Positions 11,953 to 23,395 of a stretch of 64,000 nucleotides of DNA are shown in pieces (positions within the stretch are counted from its first letter, which is position 1; each line of letters begins with the position of its first letter). Made by a program: the position numbers and the translations under genes. The notes beneath the pieces were generated by a model. The model was not told the DNA's origin. It ran no database searches and was given only the letters and a program-made list of their open reading frames with translations. The stretch covers positions 124,001 through 188,000 of the forward strand of contig JAJTUP010000030.1 in NCBI GenBank assembly GCA_021399435.1, in the 5' to 3' direction. Source of the DNA: Diaporthe sp. PMI_573. Its lineage: Eukaryota; Ascomycota; Sordariomycetes; Diaporthales; Diaporthaceae.

Positions 11953-14026
11953 CTACTGAGGCACAGTTTGCGCGTCGTTACGGGACCCTCGGTAGGCTCC
12001 GCGGCCACGACCGCCGTAACCTCGTCCACGACCGCCACGGCCGCGACCACGCCCCCGATATCCTCGGTAGCCACCGTCGACGCTGCCTTGGCCAAACGTC
12101 TCCATGTTGCGGTTTTGCTCCTCGGTGCGCCATTCCCGGCCACCTTGCCTCTGGCCGTTGTTTGCCTTGCGGTCCTTGGCTTCGCTGGAGATGTTGTCAA
12201 AGAAAGACTTGGCCTTGTCGTAGACCTCCTTGGGCTCGGCCGCAGCGCCGGTCTGGCCGTCGCCTGCGGCATCAACCGGTGTCTCGGTTATTGGCGAGCC
12301 CGCGATCCTCTCCTTGACAACATCCTCCTTGTTGAACTTCGCATTCGCCGTTGCGAAGTCGAAGTCGGAGTCTGGCACCTCGACCTTGGTGTGACGAGCT
12401 CCGCCACGGCCACGGCCACGACCGGTTTGGATCCCGGACCGTCCCGAGCTCACTCTCATCTCGTTGACCTTGTTGGTCAGGTTGTCCATGCTGTACCCAT
12501 TCGATGGGTAAGCCGCGGGGCCGACCGAGCCAGCTGGCTGCTCAAGCTTGGCCATGGCAACAGCTACCGCAGCCCTCGCTGCTTCCGTCGCGTCCCTAAG
12601 AGCGGCGGCCGAGGAGGCAGGGTTTGTAGACGCGCTGTTCGCGTTGGCACTGGCAGCAACTGTCGACTGCGCGGCCCTGGCTGTCAATGCAGCAGGAAGA
12701 GGCACTGCTGGGGTGATGTTGGTCAAGCCCCTGGGGCCCGTGGGGGCCTGCCTGCCCGGGGCCGAAGGTGCTCCAGACTTCTGGTTTTCCAGCAAGGCAG
12801 CCGTGACCTTGACCTCTTCTGCAGACGGCTTGGACGCCACTGGAGGCGTGGGCGCAGGGGCTTGAGTTTGACCGGGGACTCGGGAATCGGACGGCATCTC
12901 AACGGGAGCTGGACCAGGACCCCTCGACAAGTCTGCCGCTCCACCAATGGGCGTTGGTTTGTTGTCTGCCTGAGATGGCATGGCATTCGGAGACATGCCC
13001 GGTGCCTGCCCTGGCTGCTGCATGCCGGGAGGACCAGGCGGGCCACCTGGTGGGCCAGGAGGGAAGGGGTACTGCTGGTTCCAGGGGCCTGGCCCGTTGG
13101 GGGGGAAAGCCTGACCAGGTGGGAACCATCCCTGTGGAGGGTAGCCCATGCCAAATCCACCGGGACCAGGAGGACCAGGCCCGGGTCGGCCCCAGCCTTG
13201 TGGAGGTGGGTAAGGAGGAAACATGTTGGGGTTTTGGAATCCGGGTGCGCCAGGCGGGCCGGGAGCACCGTTGGGGCCAGGAGGTTGGTTAGCACCAGGT
13301 GCCCGTCCTGGATGAGCGCGAGCCTAGGAGTTGAAGCATTAGCTTGAGGCCCCCCCCCGAGATAGCGGTAAACAGTAATAGTAGGTGATGACAGCTTGAT
13401 CAGAAGGAAGGCAACGGAAATATCAACATGGGGTTGTTTGCGCAATTCAGACAAGAAATAATCTTTACATCCGAAATAATTCATCATGCTGAAGGGAGAG
13501 GAATGAGGTAGTCGATGCGACTGGAGACGGGGGGAGAACTCACTCCACCGACGATGGCGGGGTCGTTGGGCATGGGAGGCTGATTCTCCTTCGGCGCAGC
13601 TGGGGCCTCCTCAATGCGCAGATCCTTCACATCGCTGCCTCGGAAGACGATGAAGTCGTAGACCTGGTCGGACGCAGAGACCTCCTCGGAGGGGTCGCCC
13701 TTTCGACCCTCGGAGCCATGTGATCTGACGTTCTCTAAGGAGACGGTGGACTCGTTGGAGTTGATTTCGTAGAGGGTGCCAACATAGCTGTTGCGGGGCG
13801 GGTCAGTCAGGCGACGCTGGAGCTCAAGCTCAACGTGTCAAGAGCGCCAAGAGGCGCGGGCGGAAAAGGCAGGATCTCGTACCGAATGTCGCTCTTGGAT
13901 ATGAGGGAGATGCGGGCTCTGTGGTGATGATGGTCAGCGTCTGCGAGGCAGAGGGGTCAGGCTTGATGCGATTGAGCTTGACACAGGTGCAAAACCAGAG
14001 GACACGAACCCAAGGAAGTCAGACAT
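11953..14026 (-). CDS. SCD6: Scd6/Sum2/LSM14-family RNA-granule protein
   Basis: Four exons: 14010-14026, 13883-13918, 13544-13787 and 11953-13323, with introns of 91, 95 and 220 nt, give 555 residues. The amino end spells an LSm14 domain (MSDFLGARISLISKSDIRYV, then GTLYEINSNESTVSLENVRS; about residues 1-80). After a Pro/Gly-rich linker come the diagnostic carboxyl motifs: a DFDF box (PDSDFDFATANAKFNK), an FFD box (YDKAKSFFDNISSEAKDR), a TFG box (NRNMETFGQG), then RGG repeats (RGYRGRGRGRGGRGRG). Members repress translation and promote decapping in P-bodies. The splice choices are supported because each keeps the LSm core in frame. All family landmarks are present and in order. Confidence 0.93.
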
Positions 14027-15321
14027 TGTGGCGGCGAGCCTGGACCTGGATCATCCAGATCGCGCAGAATAGGGTTGATTAATGCAGGAAAGTAGAGTTG
14101 AAAAGATTATCTGCATCAGCAAGTGCGTAAGGAGACTGCAGAGAGTAGAGGGGGCGACGAAGGAGAGTGTGGTTGAGGCTGTTGGTGAAGAAGGGGTTTG
14201 GCGGAGGAAGGTGGGAAGGATTGGGAGCTGGCGAGTTTGGTGGGTGGCTGGCGGGACGTTGTGAAAATAGAGTCTTCCAGCAGGCCCAAGCGAGGAGAGG
14301 GACAGCTGGGAGGAGCTTGACCTACCGCGGCGCTAAGTCCCGGTCGGGCTAGTGCGCTGAGCCACAGCCATCAGCCACAGCAGCCTCGCTTAACAACATC
14401 AGTTTGGAACCTCGAGTTTCAGAGCTTCGCTTCTTGCTGTCTGCTTCCGAGTTCTTTATCCACAAATGTTTTGGTGAAAAGTTGGTTCAAACCAGTGAAG
14501 GCAGCAGGAAAGCCACATATTGCTGCACGTCTCTGTCCAGGGCATGGCTTCTTTTAGTCTTCTATATTGAGCTGGCATGGCGTTGTCTCGACTACAACAG
14601 CAAATCTCAAGTCCCCACGTCAGTCTAAGATGGAGTCCAAGTCCCGCCTGGCTACCAGCAGTTTACAAGGCCATGAATGTGATGCAGCGTCTTCGGCCAG
14701 TGATGCTACGTCCACCCACAAACTTAGGACTATGTCAGTACAACGGTATTCTATGCTTCTTTAGGAGGGAGATCGTGTCCATAAAGAGACAAAGGGTGCC
14801 TGTCACCAGGGCGAGTGAGGGGGACTGGGTGAATCAGAGCAGAGTTCAAGATGGCACTTTCAACCTGGACTTCGGTCTTGAAATTCTAGCTCTAATCATG
14901 AAGTAGGATGTACATCCCTGAAGCAGAAGAGCCAAGAATCTAGATCCTAATAAGTAAGATGAAGTGAGTGCATACATTGGCAGACATCCCAAGATGCAGG
15001 GTGCCTGCAACAACCTCTCCTCACTCAACCTAAGCATTCTCCTGACCTTATCAGCCCACGGCATTCGCAAGCGAAACGGAGCATCCAACCACCACTACGA
15101 TGGGCCACAATGTGGCCCGCAGACTACCTGTTTGGCGATACCGAGTACAATCTTGCGAGGAAATCTCAAAAGCGAATAGCAAGTAGGAAAGGCAGGTTTG
15201 GGATCATCAAATGTTCACTGTTGGCTGCCTGCTGAGGTACGCGTGTTGCCCATCGAAGAGGATGCAGCACCATTGGGTGGCCTCGTATCGTTATTCTGAG
15301 GCTCACGCCAATTTTTCCTGA
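14027..15321. other. Intergenic, no gene seen
   Basis: This is the promoter side of the Scd6 homologue and the 3' side of the membrane-protein gene at 15322. Only short frames without recognisable features occur. Confidence 0.5.
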
Positions 15322-17837
15322 CTAGACTCCTTCAAGGCTTGGTTGAGCAGCTACTTGCCTTTCAGATGCCGGTTCTGGCTGAGAAACAATGCCTGCGCGA
15401 ACTTCTCTGAGCTCAGACCGCTCAACCTGCTGTCTTGGGGGCAATGTTGCTGCCAGCGGTGGCACACATGCATCCCTCGGCTTGCCGGCATCCTCAGGCT
15501 TGCATGAGCCTGCGCTCTGCCGTGTATTATCATGCAATACCGTCGGAACTGTTTGTTCAGCGCCGCTTATGCAGTGCCTATTCTCTTCTTCCACCGGTAC
15601 GTTGGGTTTGTTCGAGGCCTTATTAGTTGGCCGACGTGGCATCATGGCTGGCTTGAGTTCCTCAACACCCAGTTTTGCTTGAACAATGCAAGGTGAGCCG
15701 AGTTCAGTGACGTAAGTATGAGGCAAATCACCCAGAAGCTCATCAGGCTTTGTCACGGGAATGGCATCGAAGTGGCCAGCCCATGTCCCTGAGCCGATGC
15801 CCTGGTATGCCGCCCGTTGAAGTTGTAAGCTCTCCGTTGTCGCCCATTCCAGACGCGCGTAGTCCGCAGTTTTCTTTCGACGGTAAAGGAAGTCCTGGAC
15901 GGGCTCCAGAAGATAGGAGATAGCGACGATGAGAGTACCGACCACGTAAATGAAGTAAATCCCAAAGAGGCTGAAGGATGCAGAGTTCGTACTCAATATT
16001 TTCTTCAGTGCCGAGCGATTTGGTTAGTTTGTCTTCTCGGAGCCGCCAGCGAATACTGAGTGCTTACCTGGCTGTTGCAGAACGAATCTTGAATGTGCGA
16101 GCCTGGCGCACGAAGTGTGTAGGGCTGAAGATCTTCCTCGGAGGGACCAACGGCGACATCAACTATTCCTGCTTGCATAAACGCAAGACCTGTGGCCCAC
16201 CAGTGCTCTACATCAAGTTGCCATTGATTCTCCGCCAGCGGTGCCATCAAGCCATCCTTCAAGGCAGTTTGGGAGGATAACGAAAATGCTCCGAGCTGTG
16301 ACAGTGCCATTGACATATCCAGGCTTGCCCCGTACGCCACGACGCCGGTGAACCATTGAAATCGCTGGCCCAGAGGATTGTTTTCGACAAACCCATCCTC
16401 CATGATGGCTTCCTCGGAAATATTAAAAACACTGGCTGATTGAATCTGGTAATCAAGGCGGCCCTTTAGGGGCCCACAATGGCTTGCATCGACATTGCAG
16501 ATCTGATACTGCTGCAAGCAGCCGAGGGGTGAGGCTGCCTCCTCCGGACTGTAAGATATTTGTGCTTCCGTGTCTTGATAGGTAAGATAATACCATTTTA
16601 GACTTGGTACCGTTCCGCGATACCACGGATCAATGGTCTTCTCTGCGTATCGTACGCCATTTCCGACGAGGAACGCGATCGTCAGGTCTCCGTCATCTCG
16701 CGAGAGTTCTGGAATCGGATTGAAGTCTGACACATCTTCTGTGATGTTCCCATTCACATGGTCTGAATAAATTTCTCTGTCTCGAGCAATGGAATTAGGT
16801 TATTGACTTTTGGGGCTATGGTAAGGTGCGGGTGTGCTAGTGACTTACGCTAACTGAAGAGTTTTCCCTCTTCTCCTGGAATGGTTTTCACTGATGTAGG
16901 GATACTGGGATATTAGATCTGGAGCCTGATAGGTGAAGTTCTGATCTTCGTTTCGGCGTGATGTCCCGTAGTAGTACCTTGTAAAGTTCCCCGCGGGAAG
17001 AGTAATATTGTGCGAGTAATTCTGCGTTTCCAAAGGTGCGCATGGAAGTGTACTCCGAAATAAAATGCGTTGAGTTGCCGGAGAGTTAATGCCGAGAAAC
17101 TTGTTGGTATCAATGTGGCCAGTATCCAGATATATGTTCGAGACATTGCTCCGGCAAATACCATTCTCAAATGGGCACGGTGCATTACGGTCAATGATGC
17201 TGGTAAGTGTTGGCTGGACAAATTTGGTGCAGTCGAAGGCTCGAGATGTGTTCACAGAATAGCACTGCTGTGCATAATTTGCGGCGTTGAATAATTGGTT
17301 GGATTGATGGGCCATTATAGCGGTTCTCGAGCCATTCCTTCCTGGATCAAGGATTCCGCAGCTAGATCCATCCAGGAGGACCTCGTTGCCAGTACCTGTC
17401 AACAGCTGTGACGAGAAGCCTCCAGCTAGAGTCAAGGCCGCTGCGCACAAGGCGGCTGTGATGATGACTGGCATGGCACGGGCAAGCAGTCTATCGGCGA
17501 CCCTACGCCACGTCCAGACCAGCTGAAGAATTGTCCACAGGCTTGACAGCGGCGAAGCTGAGTTTCGGAGAATAGCTTGTCGTTGATGATGGAGCGCGTC
17601 CCGTGGCTCTGGGGTAGAAAACTTCTTGTGCGCGATGAAGCAAAGAATGCGCCAAAAGCGTGCTGATACCAGGCTGATGAAAAGGGCAGTAAATGAGAGG
17701 AGATAGTTTCCATCCGCACGAGACAGAGTAAGCGTGGCTCCCATGATGCGTCCTCGAGACCAGTTCGTCCAAACGCCATGGTGAACTGGGTACTCCGTCT
17801 CTGACACAGCGCCGTCCCAGGATGTCGAGTCAGGCAT
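15322..17837 (-). CDS. Large fungal membrane protein with extracellular domain, function unknown
   Basis: Three exons, 16849-17837, 16068-16776 and 15322-16002, with introns of 72 and 65 nt, give 792 residues; both junctions keep frame. I do not recognise a functional family. What is seen: an amino part with hydrophobic segments (LLSFTALFISLVSARFWRIL at about 45-65, and AMPVIITAALCAAALTLAG at about 120-140); a long middle part rich in Cys, Asn and N-x-S/T sites (for example NGS, NTS, NVS, NHS), as expected outside the cell or in the secretory lumen; a late hydrophobic segment (GIYFIYVVGTLIVAISYLL, about 577-596); and a polar cytoplasmic tail. This architecture recurs in filamentous ascomycetes as lineage-expanded hypothetical proteins. 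A receptor or adhesive role would be a guess. Confidence 0.75.
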
Positions 17838-19034
17838 TTTGGATGTGTGCTCCGAGCTGCGGTATATAAGTAGGTTTCGAAAGAAGAGACCGTCATACGA
17901 GAGACACCAATATGGCGGGCAGTAGTCAAGACATGAAAGGTTATTGTGAGTTAGGACTGGACCGGCATGGTCGTTATTATATGTCTGAAATACATCGACG
18001 GCGGTCTCTTGTGTGGTGAAGATCGAGCATTACTCATCGTATCGAGAGCCTTGTAATTGTGCAAGAAAAAACAAGAAAGACTGTCCTATTAGTAGAGTGG
18101 CTGATCTTCCTGCATGCATATTGTACCACACCCTTTAAGCGGCGTTAGTGGACACAAATTGGGGGCTCAAAGATAACATAGAGGCAGTGAAGTAGTATCA
18201 GTTCACAGGAAGACGAATACAATTACTTCATCTAAGAATACACTTGCATCCAACATCCATTTGAGGGGTGTGGGTGGTATTGTTCTTAATCCGTACATAG
18301 GCAGGCTCCCGTAAAGATATTAGGCACGTCCATCTGACCACTCCTCAATCACTGAATATATGACTGTCCTCTGATAGGGGCCAATTTGTACATGATCAGG
18401 TGACACTGCAGCCAATAAAAGCAATATCGGGCACAGCCCACGCACATCAACGCCCAAGGAGAAGCAGGCTGAAGGCTTAGCAAGGTTGTTTTGCATTCCG
18501 ACCCAAGAATAGACTACCCGTGGGTCAGACCTTCGGTTACTTCCTACGCCTTGCGGCCAGCAGTGGGTGAAGCGAAGCAAAGCCACCCACGGGTAATGTA
18601 CCATACGGCGCGGGAGGGGCAAAATACATGAGAATCGGGTTCGACCCTGTGGTGATTTCCCTGGGAATTTAGGGTCCGTTATGAGTGACCGTGGGCTCTG
18701 AACGCTATAATCCCTAGTACGTTAATCTTGGGTATCTGCAGATCATACACTTCCACCTAACGAGTTCTCTAGCTTGATAAGCTCCCTAAACCCCTCTGCA
18801 ATCTCCTTCCGCTACTTATAGCTTTATGTAGTAGCCCTGTGTTATGGCTTATAGTGATCCGTGTGGCCGTGGTACCCCTATCTATGTTCTACCACCATCT
18901 CGTGAACCCCTCTCCTAAAACACATAAATTGAGTGTCAGGCCTCTAAATGTAAATTTTAATGCTGCTTCAGCATGGTCTACGGTGTTTCGTTATCGGTTG
19001 CAATATGCACCTGCTCATATTAAAGCTATAAGAC
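17838..19034. other. AT-rich intergenic, no gene seen; one inverted repeat
   Basis: Between two minus-strand genes. The 18600-19030 part is AT-rich with many TA dinucleotides and may be an old decayed repeat. An 11-nt inverted repeat (TACCCGTGGGT at 18515-18525 and its complement at 18585-18595) flanks a 59-nt spacer. A 100-codon minus frame over 18320-18622 has no recognisable feature. Confidence 0.4.
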
Positions 19035-20756
19035 TCAGCAATCAACGACGATCCTTCCCTTCCCTCGACTGACACAACTCAGCAATGCGGTTTCCTTCTG
19101 ATCGTTATCCAGAGCGAGACCTCGGTGTAACACTTCACCTTTGCAATATTCGACCATGCAAGTCCCGCAGTTACCCACCATACAGGATGACTCGATGTCA
19201 AACCCCGCATCATTGAGGACATCCAATAAAGATTTCTCATCGGGGATGTGGAGAACTTGTCCCGTAGCTCTGATCTCGGCTTCGAAAGGGTCTCCAGTGC
19301 CAGTAGTTGGCCCGCCAAAGTCTTCAAAGTACAGCTGGGACGTCGGATACTGGAGGTTGTTTGTCAACTCACGGCATTCGTTCATCAAAGATGCCGGGCC
19401 GCAAGTGTAGATGAGAGTCTCCGGCCTGTCGTTGTTTTGGAGGCTTGGTATGATGCTCCGAAGACTGAGCTTGTTCCCTTCGCTCTTGGCGTAAACAAAA
19501 GTTTGTTCCCCCTCGGGAGGAAGAGAGCTTGAATACACCAAATCTTGCCGGCTGCGGACGGCGTAGTGTACCTCAATGTCCTCGCCCGCTACCCAAAGTC
19601 TTTGGATCTCAGGCAAGAACGCTGTAACACCGATGCCGCCGATGATAAATATATGTCGTCTTTGCTTACCATTATCTTTCTTGAATTCTGTATGTGGCGC
19701 TTCGTGGCCTTTGCTGGCCTGGATAACATCTCCGACCTTCAACAGATCATGCAGATACGCCGAGCCGCCCCTAGAATCATCGTCCTTGGAGACTCCTAAT
19801 TCGAACGACCTCATATCTCCGGCCACGACAGAATATGCTCTAGAGAATTTGCCATCCGGGCCGAACTTGACTCGAACATGTGGGAATTTCCCTAGATGGG
19901 ACTCCTCATCACCCATGTCTGTTTCTGTCTCGTCAAGCTTGAGCCTTAGCCTCGCGACTCTCGATGTGAGCATTTCCTTCTCGGTAACCCTGAAGCGCCG
20001 CCAGGCAAGATCAAGTCGGTTCTTTCCGGAGATGCCATCCAGACGATTGCTCATATCCTCGAGACCCTTCTCCACCCGGTTCCTGAAGAGCTTTGAAATC
20101 TCGCCGCCCAGCTCAGGCATGCGACCCAATTCTGCGTTGGCCACCGTGTTGTCGACCTCGCGATACAAGAAGTCTTGGACCCGGTCCAGTGACCACTGCG
20201 GGTACATGCGCTCGATGAAGACAAGCTCGTCGCCCTCCTGGATGAACCCGGGCTTCAGGACGCGGAAGTACCAGCCCGCCATTCCCGTGTCTTGCACCAG
20301 CCTCGACATCTTCTTGTGTTCGAATCGATGGTTCAGCTTGTAACATGGCTGGCGTGGCTCGCTGACCTGCACGACCACCTCGGCGCCGAGCCGGAACTTG
20401 TCGCCTATGCATACGTTCCCCTCGTGCAGGCCGCTGAACGATAGGTTCTCGCCGAAGCCACCGACGACGAACAGTTGATTTCGGTTCGGAACCAGGTCGT
20501 TCCACTTCGCGTAGTTGCTCTCGCAGTACGCATGAAGCGCCTTGTCCACTCCGCCGTGCAGGATATACTGCTGCTCGTCGCCAACAAGTCCGAGTTCCGT
20601 TACCTCCACTGGGCCTTGCCGTGTGTGCTTGTTTATGGCGGACCGGAGCTTGACACCGCCAAATGGCCGAACCTTGCCGGTGCGCACACTGAGGAGGACG
20701 TCTTTGACCGGAGGGAGCGGGGCTACAACCTCGGGCTCCAGCATATACGGGCTCAT
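19035..20756 (-). CDS. MOSC domain fused to ferredoxin-type reductase and 2Fe-2S domain
   Basis: A single-exon 573-residue protein starting at MSPYMLEPEV; the frame is open further upstream, but that part is low-complexity leader. Order: a YiiM-like MOSC domain (about 20-185; ILHGGVDKALHAY, GFGENLSFSGL, and EPRQPCYKLN with the conserved Cys); a YiiM-type three-helix segment (about 190-235); an FAD-binding reductase domain with RAYSVVAGD (about 330-345); an NAD-binding part (IFIIGGIGVTAFLPEI, YTCGPASLMNECREL); then a plant-type 2Fe-2S domain with C525, C530, C533 and C561 (CMVGNCGTC...LLSC). MOSC proteins bind molybdenum cofactor or reduce N-hydroxylated substrates; phthalate-dioxygenase-reductase-like modules pass electrons from NAD(P)H through flavin to the iron-sulphur centre. 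The fusion suggests a self-contained molybdenum-dependent reductase. The substrate is unknown. Confidence 0.88.
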   Translation of the reverse strand: MSPYMLEPEVVAPLPPVKDVLLSVRTGKVRPFGGVKLRSAINKHTRQGPVEVTELGLVGDEQQYILHGGVDKALHAYCESNYAKWNDLVPNRNQLFVVGGFGENLSFSGLHEGNVCIGDKFRLGAEVVVQVSEPRQPCYKLNHRFEHKKMSRLVQDTGMAGWYFRVLKPGFIQEGDELVFIERMYPQWSLDRVQDFLYREVDNTVANAELGRMPELGGEISKLFRNRVEKGLEDMSNRLDGISGKNRLDLAWRRFRVTEKEMLTSRVARLRLKLDETETDMGDEESHLGKFPHVRVKFGPDGKFSRAYSVVAGDMRSFELGVSKDDDSRGGSAYLHDLLKVGDVIQASKGHEAPHTEFKKDNGKQRRHIFIIGGIGVTAFLPEIQRLWVAGEDIEVHYAVRSRQDLVYSSSLPPEGEQTFVYAKSEGNKLSLRSIIPSLQNNDRPETLIYTCGPASLMNECRELTNNLQYPTSQLYFEDFGGPTTGTGDPFEAEIRATGQVLHIPDEKSLLDVLNDAGFDIESSCMVGNCGTCMVEYCKGEVLHRGLALDNDQKETALLSCVSRGKGRIVVDC

Positions 20757-21816
20757 TGCATATATGTATATAAAATTCAACCGCTGAGAGTCACTCTCTC
20801 GGTGAGCAGCGGGACGGATGGCGGCTTTAGCGCTGAAAAGAGGTCGTTCACACCCTGTTTGAGAGAGAGAAAAGAGCGGAGTTAGTGATGGGATGCGTAC
20901 ACCGCTAAAATAGCTTGACGGTAAGATCAAGCAGTGGATAAATGCTGGACACGAAGAAACCTCAGTTCTGGCTCGTAGTTTTGGTCCGCGTTCATTGATG
21001 CCTGACGATAGATCGGATGTCAAAGACGGCAGCTTTACAGAGTGCAAGGGGTCAGAATGTCGGCAATGGGGTTAACGTATTTCCGGAACGAGCTCGACTC
21101 AATTAGATCGATTCAACCGACGTCAGATACTACACAGTAGAATGCTGCTTCTGACGGCCAGGAATATGTCCTCTTATGTATTTGTGGACCATCAAAAGTG
21201 GGGGTAAGTGGGGTATTGAAGAGTCTGGTCCCTCAAATAGTGAACGCGGTGGAAGTGCAGCAGTGGGGTGGAGATGTTTGGGGGTATTATCGGTGGCCTA
21301 CTGAACTTGCAGAATGCACATACCAATTTGTTTCAGTGAACCAATGGTGCGAGAACGCCCCGACTTAGGCCAGTTGCGCAGCTTCTGGGCAATAAGCAAA
21401 TCGACAAGGTCATTTGAAGACTGTATCTTGGATGATCCAAGAAATAGACCACATACGTTACTGTATATGAAACCGAACTCAATGTAGGCCTAGTTAGAAA
21501 TCATTGGTCCAAACTAGGCCAGTCAGTAGTATGGAGGAGTCTTCAGGTAACTACAAGATCAACTCCATGCCTTCAGCCAGAGTGCAGTAGATGGTCCCGT
21601 AGTATCAAGGCCAGCAATTTCAAAGAGGAAGGGATGGGGTGTTGAGCGTAGCCTTCTTTTGACAGAAGCATATCGTGGACGTGCTTTGGTCTGAAATCAC
21701 TGTAGTGTAACGCATATTAGCTGGCATCATATCAAACAATTATTCATTGCATAGAGTGATGTTCAGTCGCCGAGTGACAACTGAAGGCTCAGGTTTCCAA
21801 TCGAATTAATCCTCGG
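20757..21816. other. Intergenic, no gene seen
   Basis: Promoter side of the MOSC fusion gene (-) and 3' side of the TatD-like gene (-). No recognisable feature. Confidence 0.5.
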
Positions 21817-22846
21817 TTAGTCTGAACATCTCCACGCTGTTTTCCCACGACGCTTTGCTACTTCTTCCACACTGATACCTTTGAGTCCAGCCACAATGTA
21901 AGCAATCCGGGCAATCGTACAGCTCTCATTCCTCTCCTTAACCATACTACTAGCTTCCCATTTATCCCTCTTCTTACTCGCTGGTAGCGCTGGTAGGTTG
22001 GTCAGGTACCTCTTTACGACCTCGGAACTAGGCTTGAGTTCCCCCCAAGGCGCATCAGTTTCGATTTGGAGATGCTTGAGCGGAATCGCAGCAACCATGT
22101 CTAAGCTCTTGCGGTCCTGAAAACTGAAGCCGTTGACACTTACGTCCAGGTTCAGTGAGACCAGCTTTTCCATTTGTTCTTGCGACCCCACAAAGCTATG
22201 TACCAGGCCACGGCGCGGTAGTGCATCGACGTACGGACTCATGATTTCAATAAAGTCTTCAAATGCGTTGCGACAATGCAGGAATAGTGGTAGATCCCAC
22301 TTTCTGGCCACGAACATGTCCAGCTGTGCCTTGAACGTCGCCAGTTGTGTTGCCTTATCGGCAAGATTGAGACGATCGTAGTCCAGTCCGAGTTCGCCAT
22401 ACGCAACGAGATGTCGTCGACCTTGTTGAAGATTGGTCTCAACGGCTTCTTGAATCTTTTCGAGATACGAGGGGCCCTCGGTCAGAGGCTCGGCGGCATG
22501 ATATGGGTGGATGCCTATGGTTAAAAAGCATGAACCATCGGGACGGGACCTTGCGGTTTCGATATTCGCAGATACATCGTGTAGACTCATGCCCGTCAGA
22601 ATGACTTTTTCAACCCCCGCGCTCAGCGCCCGATCGAGTGTGTTGGAAAAATCCGCGGGATGATATTGCTTGCCACGATAGATTCCTTTGAATTCGTTGG
22701 CTGTCGCTGTGACGGCAACCTGTGCATACGAAGTTAATAGTGTGTAAGAGTTACCCGCCGAAAAGGGGCCAACCTACGTCGGCAAACCGAAGTCGGATGG
22801 CTGCAGCTCGAGGAGCAGTCATAGGGAGACCCGACATGTCCATCAT
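21817..22846 (-). CDS. TatD-family metal-dependent nuclease
   Basis: Two exons, 22778-22846 and 21817-22719, with a 58-nt intron, give 323 residues; the junction FAD|VAVTATAN restores the TatD amino end. Motifs: ADVAVTATANEFKGIYRGKQ (about 20-39), TIGIHPYHA, VAYGELGLDYDR with the metal-binding Glu, LPLFLHCRNAFEDF with His, LVHSFVGS with His, and LQIETDAPWGE with the catalytic Asp. This is the TATDN1/yeast YBL055C-like branch of the amidohydrolase-fold nucleases, which have 3'-5' exonuclease or endonuclease activity in DNA repair or apoptosis-like DNA degradation. The first motif is divergent: the branch usually reads D-I-G-x-N-L, and the Asn is Thr here. Two adjacent ATGs at 22846 and 22843 could both serve. 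It may be an accessory paralogue rather than the housekeeping copy. Confidence 0.88.
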
Positions 22847-23395
22847 CGCAACCGCTCTGGGCCGAACCAGTTCACACTTCAGAGTAGAGCAGGCCCCTTT
22901 TTGCTGTTGCTGAAGGCGTATTACATGTAGCGGACGTGCGATGCATATGGTCTGGAGGTTTATTCTAGATGCTTAGGTTACATCTGAGCAGTAAAGTAGC
23001 CAGATACGCATCTTCAGATTAGTCAATTGCACACTGAAAGCTACCCACTGAAAGCCGCCTGGAAGTCCCATGACTTAGGGCTAATTAGGAGCTAAGTGAT
23101 GCACGATGCATGGAGCGGGCCATGCCGAGATTTTGGGCTCCAGTAAGCCCCGGTCCGATCATGCTCCCCGGTCCGGTCACGCTAATACCCGGCAAAACGT
23201 CCCGTGGGATCTGTTTCGCGCGTGGGTTACAAGATTGCAGAGCTCTTTACTCGTACCCAATCACTTGAGATATTGTGTACGTGCGTGCTTCTTCTCCGGT
23301 TGATGCACCGCTGAAGAATTTAAACAGGCTACAGCATATGCAGCAGCCCATCGTTCACGGTCTACGCATCCATCCTTCTACCCAACATCAAGATC
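22847..23395. other. Shared divergent promoter region
   Basis: The TatD-like gene (-) and the dehalogenase gene (+) are transcribed away from each other across these 549 bases. Direct CCGGTCCG/CCCGGTCCGG-type repeats occur near 23150-23180. No gene seen. Confidence 0.45.

Noticed and set aside
18630..18660. GGGTTCGACCC, resembling a tRNA B box
   Set aside because: No acceptor stem or A box at the expected distance on either strand.
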